Shown here: positions 29,249 to 41,478 of the stretch, one piece after another
Layout: every line of letters starts with the position of its first letter
Numbering within the stretch: the first letter of the stretch is position 1
DNA from: Neurospora intermedia
Lineage: Eukaryota > Ascomycota > Sordariomycetes > Sordariales > Sordariaceae
Assembly (NCBI GenBank): GCA_037102815.1
Contig: BTPP01000001.1
Span: 6,597,001-6,661,000 of the forward strand
DNA: 64,000 bases
Reading direction: 5' to 3'
Made by a program: the position numbers and the translations under genes
The notes under the pieces: generated by a model
Seen by the model: only the letters and a program-made list of their open reading frames with translations
Database searches by the model: none
What the model was told of the DNA's origin: nothing

Positions 29249-29371
29249 GGCCGTGTTCGTTCTGGCAGTAGTGCAGTAGACTAAGGGAATCTCCTCTAAC
29301 CCTAACCCAAAGCTTTTCTGCCACCAAAAAGGTGCTTCCGAAGCTGTAGAACTGCCGGAACGAACACGCCC
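29249..29371. mobile_element. 123-bp MITE-like element
   Basis: Left end GGCCGTGTTCGTTCTGGCAG and right end (read inverted) GGGCGTGTTCGTTCCGGCAG match at 18 of 20 positions. The flanking triplets are TAA and TCA, compatible with a decayed 3-bp TWA-type target duplication as in PIF/Harbinger elements. The interior has no coding capacity. The superfamily is inferred from TIR style; a hAT origin is the alternative. Confidence 0.65.
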
Positions 29372-31001
29372 TCAGAGAATCTAATTTGGCACCGAACGAC
29401 ACTGTATCTCGACAAGACTTTGGTTCAAAAGATTCCGTCCGTCCAAGGGAGGAAACCCTACGGCAACACTTTAGGAAGGCCCAACTTGCCTTCGTGGGAC
29501 ATAAAAGGACTGAGTGTGTATAGGACGTTACAGTTTCCTTGAAGCCGAACTAATGCAACACCCCAGCTCTCTGCACCGCACCTTCCTCATTCCCATCCCC
29601 CGCTTTCTTCTCTCTTATTGAACCACTATACGGAAGGGAGCGATCACGGTGAACGAAATTGTGGTAGTGAAAGTCTTGATCGATTGAGAGAAGAAGAGAA
29701 AGAGTAAGAAGGGAGGATGAAATCCGACTTACTTGTATATAGGTTAGCCATATGTGGATCGTATCCACTAACCACTAGTGCCAAGAGAATGCCAAGAACT
29801 GGTGATGGCTTCAACATCTCTCTCACTACCACGGTCCTCATCCCCATCATCACCATAGGCATTGAGCAGGAATCCTCAATCCCCTTACCTTTCTAGGTAT
29901 CCCCACCACTTCGGATTTCTCTGCATAACCCACCAAGGTGCTCATCAAGGAGGACATGCCAAGGAATGACGTACAACCCTCGACCTCCCGTTCTTCGAGC
30001 GAGTATTCATACTTGAGGAAGGTGGTATTCCAAGAAGTCCATCTGAATGACTCAGTGGCGTGGCCCAACCCGTTCAATAAAAACGCGGGTTTTCAGGTCA
30101 TGATTTTCACCAAGCCCTTAACTCAGCAGTTAGTACGTGCAAGCTTAGCCGGGTCAAATCTCGCTACAGGAGTGTCCATTGAGAGGAGGTAGGTAACGCT
30201 GGAGAGAAAACGGTGCTCGCTTCAGTAGGTGTGTTCGGATTGTTCAATAGATACCGGGTAAGAAGGCATCGGTAGGATTCGGGGCCGGCTGAAGAGGTCG
30301 AAGTCTCGGAGCAGAGGACAGAGTCAAATGTTGGCACCGAGGGTTTTGGAAATAAACTGGAGGAAAAGTCGACTTGATTTAATTTGGTTATAGACATCAA
30401 TGCCAGTCGTTGCCAGCCCCATCTCTTTGATAATACTGGGATTTAGCCCCAACAGCGCAAAAGTGATATCTTATACCGGGCTGAGATACCGAATAAATGG
30501 GGCAAGGCCGAGACAACCTCCATGCCCAGACCGAGGGATACCACAGATGCAGATGTGGTTGCAAATCGGAGGGAAGTCGCAACCCAGCGGCCCACTGAGG
30601 GCACGGTATCCAGGACGATATTGTGTTGATCGACAATGACGTATCAGGGTGAGCATAAGGAAAAGAAAAAGTTGATTTGGAAGGGAGAATTGCCAAGGCT
30701 AACAATATACCTAGGTAGTCATCTAGGACATAGACTCGACTTAGTGTATTTGACCCGTGCCTAATGTGCAAAAGATGATAACCTTCTATGTGCCATGTAG
30801 TTCTCTAAAAGCAGATCCAAAACAACATGCCACCCTAGCCTCTCGCTACGGTTTGTGCCAGGCCACCTCTATCGTATGACCGTTCTGTTCTGTGGATCCG
30901 AAGAAACAACCACAAAAGAGAACAGAAGACGCCAAAAAAAAAACAATAAGGAAAAGAGAAACATAGAAAAAAAAAACCAACCGGCGATCATCCGAGTCCA
31001 T
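29372..31001. other. Intergenic, no supported gene
   Basis: Several frames of 70-125 codons on both strands, none with recognisable features or conserved splice sites. Confidence 0.4.
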
Positions 31002-32465
31002 CTACACCTCATCCTTATCACTCTCACTATCCTCCACCTCCTCCTCCCCACCACCACCGGCAGCAACCACCCTCCTCCTCCTCGCCTCCTCCTCCTCCAT
31101 CTCCTTCCACGTCGACCAACTCAACAGCCCAAACGCCATCATGATAAACACCCCACCCAGCATCGACGCCCCGCTCAGCGGCTTGCCCGTCATGAACCAA
31201 TCCGACATGGCCACAATGAAGATCGTCAACAGGCTCGCGACTGAGCTAAAAACCGGGCTCGTCAACGAAATCAACACCAGAAAACTCCCCGCAAAGCTCA
31301 TGTTCATGACAATACTCCAAAACAACAACCATGCCGCTCTGCCCGTGGGGACTTCAAAGGGTTCGATACCCGTCCAGTGCAAGATGGGGATAGGAATCCA
31401 CAGCACAAAGACAGTGAACATCCCAATCATGCTCCCAAAGGTGTTCGCGAACGTGACGCTTCGGAAGGCTGATGTGCCTTCTGGCGGACATGCGAAGCGC
31501 TTGTAGAGGACTTCGTACAGGCCGTAGAGCACGGATCCGACGCCGATGATGATGTTGCCTAGGAAGCGGGTGCCGCCATTAATCTCGCCTGCGCCCGAAT
31601 CGGGGTTACCGTCGCCGTAAGCAACGATCAAAACACCGAGAATCGCAATGGCCACCGCGACGATCTTCCCCATGTGGAGTTTCTCCTTAAGGAGCGGAAT
31701 GCTAAACGCGTACGCAAAAAAGGCACTGCAGTTGTAAATGGCCGTCAAGTCCGACGGGGTCGTCATGCTCACGGCCAGGTACCAGCTCAGTCCAGCGACG
31801 GTAAGCGCGCAAGTGACGCCTGCAGTGGTGTAGGCTAGGTACCGCCATGGGGAGTTTGCTTGTTGTTGTTGTTGCTGGCCTCCTCTCGACCTCCCTCTTC
31901 TTCTCCTCGGGGTTTGTACATCCAGCTTTTGGTGTTCCACCATGGACCCAACTACCCTGACTTCCCATAAGACTTGCCGCCAAAAGGGACGCCAAGGCAT
32001 TTCCCGCTTTAGTAACCTTAGGACAACTAGTTGTAAGGGAAACAGGAAAACCCAGGAGCCGTGGGTTAGGTAGAGCATGCAGTAGGCTTTGTCCCAACCT
32101 AGGTCGTGTTGGACGATGGAAGCGAGCTCCGTTTGGACGGTGAATGTCACCAGTGAGACGAGGAGGAAGAAGGCGGCTAGGCGGTAGCGGAGCTTGGTGT
32201 CGAGGTGGAGGGCTTGCGCTGCGAGGGGGACGGGCGTGATGGAGCGGAGGGAGGTGGAAGTTGTGCGGCGGGGGTTGGAGGGTCGACTGGAGGAGAAGGG
32301 AGAGGGGTCGGCGGCTGAGGGGTCAAAGTTGGACTCGGCGTCGTAGAGAACGGGGTGGTAGGGGGAGGGGGTACGTCGGCGACCGCGGTCATTGTTGGAG
32401 TTGGCGTGCGGAAGAGAGGAGGAGGGGTCGAGAAGGGGGTGGGAGGAGTGCGTGTCGGGCGCCAT
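31002..32465 (-). CDS. DMT/EamA-type membrane transporter (SLC35F/YML018C-like)
   Basis: Intronless, 487 aa, ATG at 32463-32465. A Ser/Pro-rich cytosolic N-terminus (about 80 residues) is followed by around ten hydrophobic segments: LAAFFLLVSLVTFTV, WVFLFPLQLVVL, then WRYLAYTTAGVTCALTVAGL and DLTAIYNCSAFFAYAFSIPL. IVAVAIAILGVLIVAYGDG and the GSVLYGLYEVLYKRFACPPE block are strongly typical of the yeast YML018C/Thi74 and SLC35F5 group. A Gln-rich cytosolic loop (RRRRGRSRGGQQQQQQ) separates TM2 and TM3. The tail is acidic. The yeast relatives sit in the vacuolar membrane; the substrate is not known (thiamine-related in Thi74). The loop could hide an unspliced intron, but the frame is open throughout. 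Confidence 0.87.
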   Translation of the reverse strand: MAPDTHSSHPLLDPSSSLPHANSNNDRGRRRTPSPYHPVLYDAESNFDPSAADPSPFSSSRPSNPRRTTSTSLRSITPVPLAAQALHLDTKLRYRLAAFFLLVSLVTFTVQTELASIVQHDLGWDKAYCMLYLTHGSWVFLFPLQLVVLRLLKREMPWRPFWRQVLWEVRVVGSMVEHQKLDVQTPRRRRGRSRGGQQQQQQANSPWRYLAYTTAGVTCALTVAGLSWYLAVSMTTPSDLTAIYNCSAFFAYAFSIPLLKEKLHMGKIVAVAIAILGVLIVAYGDGNPDSGAGEINGGTRFLGNIIIGVGSVLYGLYEVLYKRFACPPEGTSAFRSVTFANTFGSMIGMFTVFVLWIPIPILHWTGIEPFEVPTGRAAWLLFWSIVMNMSFAGSFLVLISLTSPVFSSVASLLTIFIVAMSDWFMTGKPLSGASMLGGVFIMMAFGLLSWSTWKEMEEEEARRRRVVAAGGGGEEEVEDSESDKDEV

Positions 32466-33977
32466 GGTTGGGTGACGGTCGGGACGTTATTGTCGAGGGG
32501 CGATGGCGCATTGGAGGGTGTTGAGATGGAATTCGAGGTCGGGATCGGGTACCAGTTCCGAATGGTGGTTTCGCGATGTTTTCTTGATGGCGACGGTGGA
32601 GGGTATAGGGTATTCTAATGGCGAAGCGACGAGCAAAAGGGACGGCGAAAACAGCGAGAGCGCGTCAATGAGAAAGAGCAGATGGCCTTCCAGATTCTAT
32701 TTGAATAAAGGTAAGTAGTAATAAAAATACAAATGATCCAAAGAAAGGAGCCAAGGAGAAATTTGGGACAGCTGACTGTCCAAAATGACCGATGCCCGGT
32801 GGTGGTTGTACAAATGGAGATGAAATCAGGGTTCGGGGAGATGAAAGTGGAAGGGAGAGAAGACGGACGAAATGCGGGAAACGACGGCGGCATGTGCGCC
32901 TCCTTGCCAACTGAAACGTGGGGGATCTAGCCAACTCGCCAATAAGATGCGTCGATCTGAGATCTTGTGGGGAGCCAGTTCCTGCACAGGGCTGAAACGA
33001 TCCACGCACGGGACTACAGTGGGGGGCTATAGCGCGGTTACAGCGGACCACCGGGTTTTACAGCGGGTCCGTCGCTAACAATTATTTCCGCATGCATGAC
33101 ATCGTCACTAGCCCTCGTTCGAGATGGGCAAAATGGATGAGACCAACCAAGAGAAAAAAAGAGAAAAAAAAAAGGCTATTGCAAGACTGACATAGGGATT
33201 CTAATGATTCGAAAAGATATCGGCTAGCGTTATATATGAATAGAGGTATTCTTATCTGGGATTTGCCTAGAACTCAAAACCAGAGGTATAACAGCATAGT
33301 GAGAGTATACCCAAGGTATACCTAATTTCAAAAGGCTCAATTATTTTGTCCATGACGAGATAAGGTAGAGGTATGTATGGGGATAGATAGTGATCGCTGT
33401 TGATAAGAAAAGGGGGCGTAAGGCCCAGAGATGAGAAATCTCGCTACCTAGCTAACTAGAAGTACTGATGACCAAAAGAAGGCATGTTTCCTGTGATGTA
33501 TGGGCTGCGTTGCTGTTGCTGTTGCTATTGCGAAAATTGAAAACCAGAGGAGCCTCTCTTAACCCGCCGCATATAAATTCGTCCTCTCATCTAGCAATCT
33601 CCTCATACAAGCCTAGACACACTCGTCTAATTGCTAGGGCGTCGGGGAGCCCCATTGTCCAGCAGAAAGCGCAACGTCGTTTTGCCCTTAGTTGTTGAGG
33701 AGTCGTGCGTTCGATTCGGCGGGGGCGGTCGTTTGAATGCTGGGAGTAAGAACCTCACTAAATTCTTCTTTTTCGAGGAGATGGAGGTGCTTGGTTCGTT
33801 GCCATCATCGGTTGTGGGGACTCCAACGGGATTGTCAATGTCATCTTGGTCGACACACCGTTTATTGACTAGGGGGGAACTATATCATTTTCTTCAGTAG
33901 CTGGGCCGAAAGAGGGTTTATGTCTGTTTCCATCGTTGGCCACCTGGAGGAAGGGCACACATACCCTTGGGAGTCCA
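32466..33977. other. Intergenic, no supported gene
   Basis: Promoter of the transporter on the left, A/T-rich stretch around 33.15-33.45 kb, no convincing frame. Confidence 0.4.
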
Positions 33978-34256
33978 TTATGCTTTGGACTCGCCTGCTT
34001 TTTCTTCCGACCAAACCCCGTGGAGACAGGGCAGAAGGAAGAAAAGGAAACCAATGGTGCCCACCATGGGAAACACCAACCACAGGTTTTCGAGAAACGG
34101 AAAAACGAAAAAGATGAGCAAACCGAGAAGAATGCCGCCCGTGATTGGAATTACTGCTGATCCAAACCTTTTGGCGTTGAAAGCCAGAATGGGGAGGGCA
34201 AAGAAAAAGAATAAACAGGCTCCAATTACTGGAACGATAACGGATGAATCAGACAT
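33978..34256 (-). CDS. Small three-TM membrane protein
   Basis: 92 aa from the ATG at 34254-34256 (MSDSSVIVPVIGACLFFFFA). The longer frame to 34547 has ordinary leader-like sequence and was not used. There are three hydrophobic helices: VIVPVIGACLFFFFALPILA, IPITGGILLGLLIFFVFPFL and LWLVFPMVGTIGFLFFLLPC, with a short charged tail WSEEKAGESKA. No signal-peptide cleavage site. A membrane protein of unknown function; I recognise no family. Confidence 0.62.
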   Translation of the reverse strand: MSDSSVIVPVIGACLFFFFALPILAFNAKRFGSAVIPITGGILLGLLIFFVFPFLENLWLVFPMVGTIGFLFFLLPCLHGVWSEEKAGESKA

Positions 34257-35490
34257 GGTGAGCAACTTGGAGGAAGGATTTTGTTGTTGGAAAGTTGAGA
34301 AGACCTTTGGAGGTTGGATTGGAGAAAAAGAGAAGAACTTGGAAGGGGGAAAGGATGGGAATAAGTATGTATTTCGGGCTCTGGGAACGTGTGCTGATAT
34401 CTGTCCTTCATATCTTGCATCTTTCCAACCGGCCATGGCTCCTCTCGCTGGCAAAGCCTCATGGGAAGGCATGTCCGGACCAGAGGGTAGGTGTGATAGG
34501 TTGATGACATCAGCCATTGAAAGGTTATTCAGTGAGAAAGTGTCCACATGGCTTCAAGCGGCGGCATGCACAAAACATCGGACCTGCGAATATCGTGGGA
34601 GGGGCGACGAGTAACAGGCAAGTGAAACCACCCGTTTCGGCCGAAGAAGACACCGCAAGACCCAAGTCGCAATGACAGATTGGAAATGACAACATCCAGT
34701 GCAGCAGTAGGTATAATATGCTGTATCTGCCGTGTTGTAAAAGAGGGATACCGCCTCATCACCTCTGGACATGTTTCTGATGGTTTTGCTTCGTGAACCA
34801 GTCTCAAGATGCACCTCGAGATCCCAAGTCGGATCCGAACAGAACCCGAGGACTGCAACGCCGACCACGGTAAACTTGAATAGGCCAAGTTACATGTACC
34901 GGTGTCTAACTGCGTAAGGTATGTCAGCCAACGCTATGAAGTGAAGTCGTTGTGTCCATATCATCACGGGAATCTTGGTGCAGAGGGGAGTGAAATGTTG
35001 CTGATAAAGCCCCACTAGATATTATCCAGGGCGGAAGCCCGCAAAATGCAAAGTGGACTAAAGTGAAAAAGCAGGAAAACAATGATCATGATAAAAGAGG
35101 CATTGCTGTCATGGTGCACAGCAGTTGTCAGTAGCCAAGCAATGAGTTGATGACGACGTGCCGCTCATAGCACGTCTTTGACTGCGCTGGCCTTGGAGTG
35201 TCCGCATGTCCATGCCTCATGAAAGCAGTGAAGGTGTTTTCACCTGTTTGCGCTTTGTTGTGGAAGTTGATGATTGGGATGAAGAGCCGGACTAGCTCTG
35301 TTCGTAACTCCGTCTTGCATCGCTTGAGAGCCACACTATCACAATAATGTGTAATTCTGCAGGGAAGATGTTAGTCATGTCCAAATATGCTTCCAAGGCC
35401 TCGTTTGCTCAGCGCTTTGACTTTGGCTTCTCCGCTTTGTCACGTGAACTCAACTAGATTGCTGGCTTGGCACCCAGGCACTTTAACTGG
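34257..35490. other. Intergenic, no supported gene
   Basis: Short frames only. A CACGTG E-box-like hexamer lies near 35441, on the upstream side of the Mbp1-like gene. Confidence 0.4.
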
Positions 35491-35493
35491 ATT

Positions 35494-35529
35494 CGCGTCG
35501 ACCGCGTCGCCCGCCCGCAATCACCGCGT
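35494..35529 (+). promoter_or_regulatory. Cluster of three CGCGT boxes (MCB-like)
   Basis: CGCGT at 35494, 35503 and 35525, about 280-315 bp before the ATG of the Mbp1-like gene. MCB sites bound by Mbp1/MBF have the core ACGCGT/CGCG, so autoregulation is a reasonable guess. None is the full palindrome ACGCGT. Confidence 0.4.
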
Positions 35530-35809
35530 CCTTTTCGTGCCTCGATTTCCACCTCCAACCCTCTAGCCAACCACCACGACGAGGCAGAGTACTGATAGCT
35601 TGAACGAGGCAGTAATCAGATACAGCATTCCCTATCTGCTACCTACCCTACTTGCGGTAGCCATAATCAATTAGCAGCCGACTTCTGGTAGTCCATCGGC
35701 CCACTCACGTTTTGCTCAACCCGTAGCGATTCTAGCTTCCCCCTCAACCGCTGGGGACAGTCGCCCTGAGCCCATCCATTGACATCAACCGGATTAATCT
35801 CCATTAGAT

Positions 35810-38457
35810 ATGGTCAAGGAGAATGTCGGGGGAAACCCCGAGCCGGGAATCTACAGCGCAACCTATAGCGGTGTACGTCTCTACCTCTCTCTCCGTGCTC
35901 CCCTCCTCATCGCTCGTTTGGTGCAGCATGTTGCTAACCGTGTGATGTCGTGGTTTGCAGATTCCAGTATGGGAGTATCAGTTTGGTGTCGATCTCAAGG
36001 AGCATGTAATGCGCCGTCGCCACGATGACTGGGTCAACGCTACACATATCCTCAAGGCTGCCGGCTTCGACAAGCCCGCCCGAACGAGAATCCTGGAGCG
36101 CGAGGTACAAAAAGACACCCACGAGAAGATTCAAGGCGGATATGGGAGATACCAGGGTGCGAAAATCATGTCAAGGTCTCTGTGAACCTCCCGCCAATTG
36201 CTAATTTTCCCTCTCGCCAGGCACCTGGATCCCTCTCGAACAGGCCGAAGCCCTCGCTCGCCGCAACAACATCTACGAACGGCTAAAACCCATCTTCGAG
36301 TTTCAACCGGGCAACGAAAGCCCTCCTCCTGCACCTAGACACGCCAGCAAGCCAAAGGCCCCCAAGGTCAAGCCTGCTGTTCCGACATGGGGCAGTAAGT
36401 CGGCAAAGAACGCCAACCCCCCTCAGCCTGGCACCTTCTTACCACCCGGTCGTAAAGGTCTTCCTGCACAAGCCACAGACTACAACGATGCCGATACGCA
36501 CATGCACGACGACGATACGCCAGACAACCTTACTGTGGCCTCGGCCTCCTACATGGCCGAGGACGACCGCTACGATCATTCACACTTCTCGACTGGGCAC
36601 AGGAAACGGAAGCGAGACGAGTTGATAGAGGATATGACGGAACAGCAGCATGCAGTCTACGGTGACGAACTACTCGACTACTTTTTGCTTTCTAGAAACG
36701 AGCAACCGGCCGTGCGACCCGACCCTCCTCCCAACTTCAAGCCCGACTGGCCCATCGACAACGAGCGTCACACATGTCTTCACTGGGCCTCTGCCATGGG
36801 CGATGTCGATGTTATGAGGCAGCTGAAGAAGTTTGGAGCTAGCTTGGACGCACAAAACGTACGGGGAGAGACGCCGTTTATGCGAGCGGTCAACTTTACC
36901 AACTGCTTCGAGAAACAGACCTTTCCGCAAGTCATGAAGGAGCTCTTTTCCACCATCGATTGCCGGGATTTGTCAGGTTGCACAGTCATACATCACGCTG
37001 CTGTCATGAAGATTGGGCGTGTCAACAGCCAGTCGTGCTCGCGGTACTACCTCGACATCATTCTTAATAGGTTGCAGGAGACACACCACCCCGAGTTCGT
37101 ACAACAACTTTTAGACGCCCAGGACAACGATGGTAACACGGCTGTCCATCTCGCCGCCATGCGGGATGCCCGAAAATGCATCAGGGCCCTCCTCGGCCGT
37201 GGCGCCAGCACCGACATCCCGAACAAGCAAGGCATACGTGCCGAAGAGCTGATAAAAGAGCTCAATGCTTCCATCTCCAAATCCCGCTCCAACCTCCCGC
37301 AACGATCCTCCAGCCCGTTTGCTCCCGATACACAACGCCATGATGCTTTCCATGAAGCCATTTCCGAGTCCATGGTCACGAGCCGCAAGAACTCACAGCC
37401 GAACTACAGCAGCGACGCGGCCAACACGGTACAAAATCGTATCACGCCCTTGGTCCTCCAGAAGCTCAAGGACCTCACCGCCACCTATGATAGTGAGTTC
37501 AAGGAGAAAGACGACGCCGAAAAGGAAGCCCGGCGCATCCTCAACAAGACCCAGTCCGAGCTCAAAGCCCTCACCGCCTCCATCGACGATTACAACTCCC
37601 GCCTCGACACGGACGACGTAGCCGCCAAGACGGCCGCGGAGATGGCCACGGCGCGACATAAGGTGTTGGCGTTCGTGACGCACCAGAACCGCATATCCGT
37701 GCAGGAGGCCGTGAAGCAAGAGTTGACCGCACTGGACCGTGCACATGCAGTCACGAACGGCACCTCGACCAAATCAAAGTCATCATCTCCATCCAAGAAA
37801 CCCAAACTCTCCCCCACGCCAGACCAAAAGGACAAACCGCCCAAGGACGAAAACGAAACCGAGTCAGAAGCCGAACACCCAGAACCACAACAACATCAAC
37901 AACAACCAGGCCCCTCCTCCCAAGACACCGAAGTCGAAGACCAAGACCAGGAAGAAGAGGATGACGACTACACCCACCGTCTCTCTCTCGCCGCCGAGCT
38001 GCGCTCCATTCTCCAAGAACAACGCTCAGCAGAAAACGACTACGTCGAAGCCCGCGGCATGCTAGGCACAGGCGAGCGCATCGACAAGTACAAGCATCTC
38101 CTCATGTCGTGTCTGCCGCCGGATGAGCAAGAGAACCTTGAGGAAAACCTGGAGGAGATGATCAAGTTGATGGAGCAGGAGGATGAGAGCGTTACTGATC
38201 TACCTGCTGGTGCCGTGGGCGGCGGCAGTGGGGGGAATGCTGCTGACGGTGCCGGCGGAGGAGGTCAGCCAAGTAATGGGAGGAGGGAGAGCGTGTTGCC
38301 TGCGTTGAGGGGTGGGAATGGAGATGGGGAGATGTCAAGGAGAGGGAGTAGAGCTGCTGCTGCTGCTGCTGCCGCCCAGGTGGATGGGGAAAGGGAAATT
38401 AATGGTCGAGCTGGAGCGGAAAGAACCGAACGAATCCAAGAAATCGCGGCTGTTTAG
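35810..38457 (+). CDS. mbp1: APSES transcription factor, Mbp1/Res-type subunit of MBF
   Basis: Three exons, 35810-35872, 35961-36156 and 36221-38457; 831 aa. Intron 1 (donor GTACGT) and intron 2 (donor GTGCGA, branch CTAAT, acceptor GCCAG) keep the frame and rebuild the family sequence. The KilA-N/APSES DNA-binding domain spans about residues 18-120: [60 protein letters not shown]. Ankyrin repeats follow ([20 protein letters not shown] near 270; [20 protein letters not shown] near 395), then a coiled coil (about 490-600) for Swi6-like partners and a Gly/Ala-rich tail. MBF switches on G1/S genes in the nucleus. The gene symbol is by family, not verified orthology. A further in-frame ORF follows the stop codon (see findings). 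Confidence 0.92.
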
Positions 38458-38814
38458 GATGTGGACGCGATGAATCTGGCTGGGGGGTGGTGGCATAGAC
38501 CGCAGGGACCGTACGTCCCGCAGTGGGGATATGATGGATATGGATATGGTATGATGCAGAAGGCCTCCGGTTTGACAAGTCATGGATGTACGATGCACGA
38601 GGTAGAGGGAGGCATTGCAAGTTTGGTGTGGCATGGTGGTCCGGGAAGAAGTGGGAGCGGCAAAAGATGGATCGCAGGAGAAAGCGGATACGCGGAGCTA
38701 CTCCCGCGAGTGAAGGAGGAGGAAGAATATGGACAAGAAAAAGAAGTGGATGGAGAGGAGGAGGATCAAGTTTTGCCTAGGTTGCCTCCTATTAAGAGTT
38801 GGTTTAGGGATTAG
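38458..38814 (+). other. In-frame open extension after the Mbp1-like stop
   Basis: Directly after TAG (38455-38457) the same frame stays open for 118 codons to the TAG at 38812-38814. It is Gly/Trp/Tyr-rich at first (YVPQWGYDGYGYGMMQ) and ends with an acidic stretch and LPRLPPIKSWFRD, which looks like coding sequence. It may be a second C-terminus reached by splicing or readthrough, or chance. Confidence 0.4.
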
Positions 38815-41478
38815 AAAACTTGTGGCTGTTTTTTTTTGGCCCCTTCTTGTCAGGGGGTTCACTTTCTTGCTTCCCATCATTGGCTTCAATGGTATTGCTT
38901 GCACGCTATGGTTCATGGGTGGTTGGTTGGTTGGATCTTGGTGCTGTAGGTTCAGACTCTTCTTGACATTTTGCTTCTCCAAACTTGAAACCGGCTGTTC
39001 TGGCATGGACGCTAAAAGGGAACGGTGAAGATGGTATGTCAGTGGTCAAATCGGCGGAGAGAAAAGAAAGAAAGGGAGGAAAAGGAAAATAAGCGTAAGG
39101 ACTCAGGAGATAGAGCAAGGGCTATACCACCAACATCACAAGTAAGGTATGGTTTTAGGCTCTACAATCGGCACACGATTACACAAAAGGCGCAATGGGT
39201 TGTTGTTTATGTTCATGTACATACTTGTTTTGTATTGTATTGTGTTGTTGGTGTTAATGGCATTCCTCATGGCACGTGCCTAATGGGGGGAGGATAGTTC
39301 ACGTTGGCCGTAGTTCGTCGAATACCTATCTCTACATCTAGGTAGGTACCTACCTTTGCCGCTTCTACCGCCTCTGCCCGTTGTGCCCCTTTTCCTGTTC
39401 TCCCGTAGGCACCTAGGTAATCTTTCACACTCGGTCTCTCGGACTCAAGATATCGACATCGATCCTTAGCAGCTTAAGTACCTCTGCCTAGCTCCGCCCC
39501 GTTCTCCCGCAGTCCACCTTTGCCGCCGCCTTGCGTCCGTCTGCTCTTACTACATTGCATTTCGCCTTATACAAGATGTTTGGGGTGTGGTATGTGGTGT
39601 GCATGATCTGGGTCCATGTTGGTCTGATAATTCCATGTCTCGTACACCATTGTTCCAGTCCCTACATACTAACTTGGGGTTCCTCTCTGAAAAAAGTGGC
39701 GTTGAACTACAGGTTTACCTTTCGTCGGGAAGTTCATGGGACTTGGTGGATCACATGTTGGTAAATCAGAGCCTCTAGTCGTTTGCAAGGTTGAAGTCCT
39801 CTTATTCCCAAGTAGGATGCACATAATATGATGGCACTCGTTTTGGTGGTTGGTACCTACGTGATTGTACATCTCTTCCCGAGGGTTACAACGGTTAACT
39901 ACCTAATGTTCGAATCATTAACGTTGGACTGTAGAGTTGACGAAGGTTGTCGGTTTCCTCGTTTAACCCTCTTTTTCCTTTTTCGATGTCTGTGTGTGTC
40001 TTTCTTTCTCTTCACTTTTCAGTGCCCCTATCAGTACCTCTACTTAATTCTTCTATTTACGTCATATACGTTGACCGAAAACGCCCTACAGATTGTGCAG
40101 AATTCTTCATTCCTTCAAACCTCCAGAATGCCTCTCTCGATCCATCCATAGGGCTGACAATCTAACAAGTCTGACAATCTGACAAAGATTTCCAACATCC
40201 TCGCTCCCGTGCGGGAGAGCGTAAGCCGCATAGGATAGTATTGCATAATCTGCACGGAGCTTCTAGAAAGATTAGGGAATGCGGGGAAAAGGTAGGTAAG
40301 ACAATGTGAGAAGGGTGGGTCAGTTCGAGGCCAAAATTTACTGAAACTGACGCAAGAGAACATGAGATAGGTGACTGACTTCTATAGTGCTAATCAGCTA
40401 CTTGTGGTCGGTGGAATTTTCCCTATATTTTATTCCCAAATTCGGTATCCAAACCCAACCCCTACCACCCACTTTTGCATTTCTTCCTCACACCGAACAG
40501 GAACAAGCAGGCCCTATCACATGTGTACGTTATTGAGAAGGGTTAGCCCATAGGGCTGATGGCTTATCGCCAGGGCTTACACTGCGTACCCCACGTGGGC
40601 GGCACTGAGACTGATCGGCAAGCCAACGGTCAACAGGGTTACATTGTACTTGCTTGCGGGGAAGAACAGAAGTAACTTGCCGCACGTGTTTCAGTTGTCT
40701 ATCTGCTTCTTTTTGAACGAGACCTCGGATGAAACGAAACAAAATGCGAGGGGCGGACAGTGCGATGAGCAGTCGTAGTCCGGGACCGATGTCGTGGAGG
40801 ACATGGGGTGTCAGGAGGGTGGAATACAACAACTTAGGTGTACACTAAACATTGCGAGAGACAAGTAGTGGAACTGGAAGACACCTTTGAAGAGCTATTA
40901 CTCCCTTTTGTGAAGGGAAGACGTGGTCAGTGAAGGGCTGGAATGAGACGTTGAAATTCCAGCAATGACAACATGAAGGGTATCGCAAAGAATAGCGAAG
41001 CGAAAATTGGAACTGAGGACTCATAACCGACTTGCAACCAAGACCATTGTACGGAAAAGAGAGAAGAGAGAGAAAGATCTATTGCAAAGAAACAGTTCAT
41101 GACATCGTTAACCACTCCTTTCAGTCCCTTTACCACACAAACAATGAGACATCCCCCGCTCGACGGCGTTGTGAATTGTTGGGCGACCTCCTGCCACCAA
41201 GATAACAATGAAAAAGACAAGAGAACCAATGATGCTCATGTTCCCAAAGGACTCCATCAAATGCCTGTATGCAGTCTATACTGAACTCAGCCTATGGGAG
41301 GTGCAGGATAGACCCGGAAGCGGCTTGCCCCACCGAGCGCTGGATGTATGTGTGTGCGGTCTTTGTGCTTGGATGCCTGCAGTGCGGTGCATGGCGGCTG
41401 AGGCTCTGGTTACCTCCAAAACCCAAAAGAAACATCATTGGTACAGAAAAATACTTCCAGTGAGACGTTGGGCAAGTG
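38815..41478. other. Gene-poor region with AGGTAGGTACCTACCT palindrome
   Basis: No frame I can support. A perfect 16-bp palindrome lies at 39340-39355; pieces of the same motif recur near 3050, 6860, 18540 and 39410. T-rich stretches occur around 39.95-40.1 kb. Confidence 0.5.
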
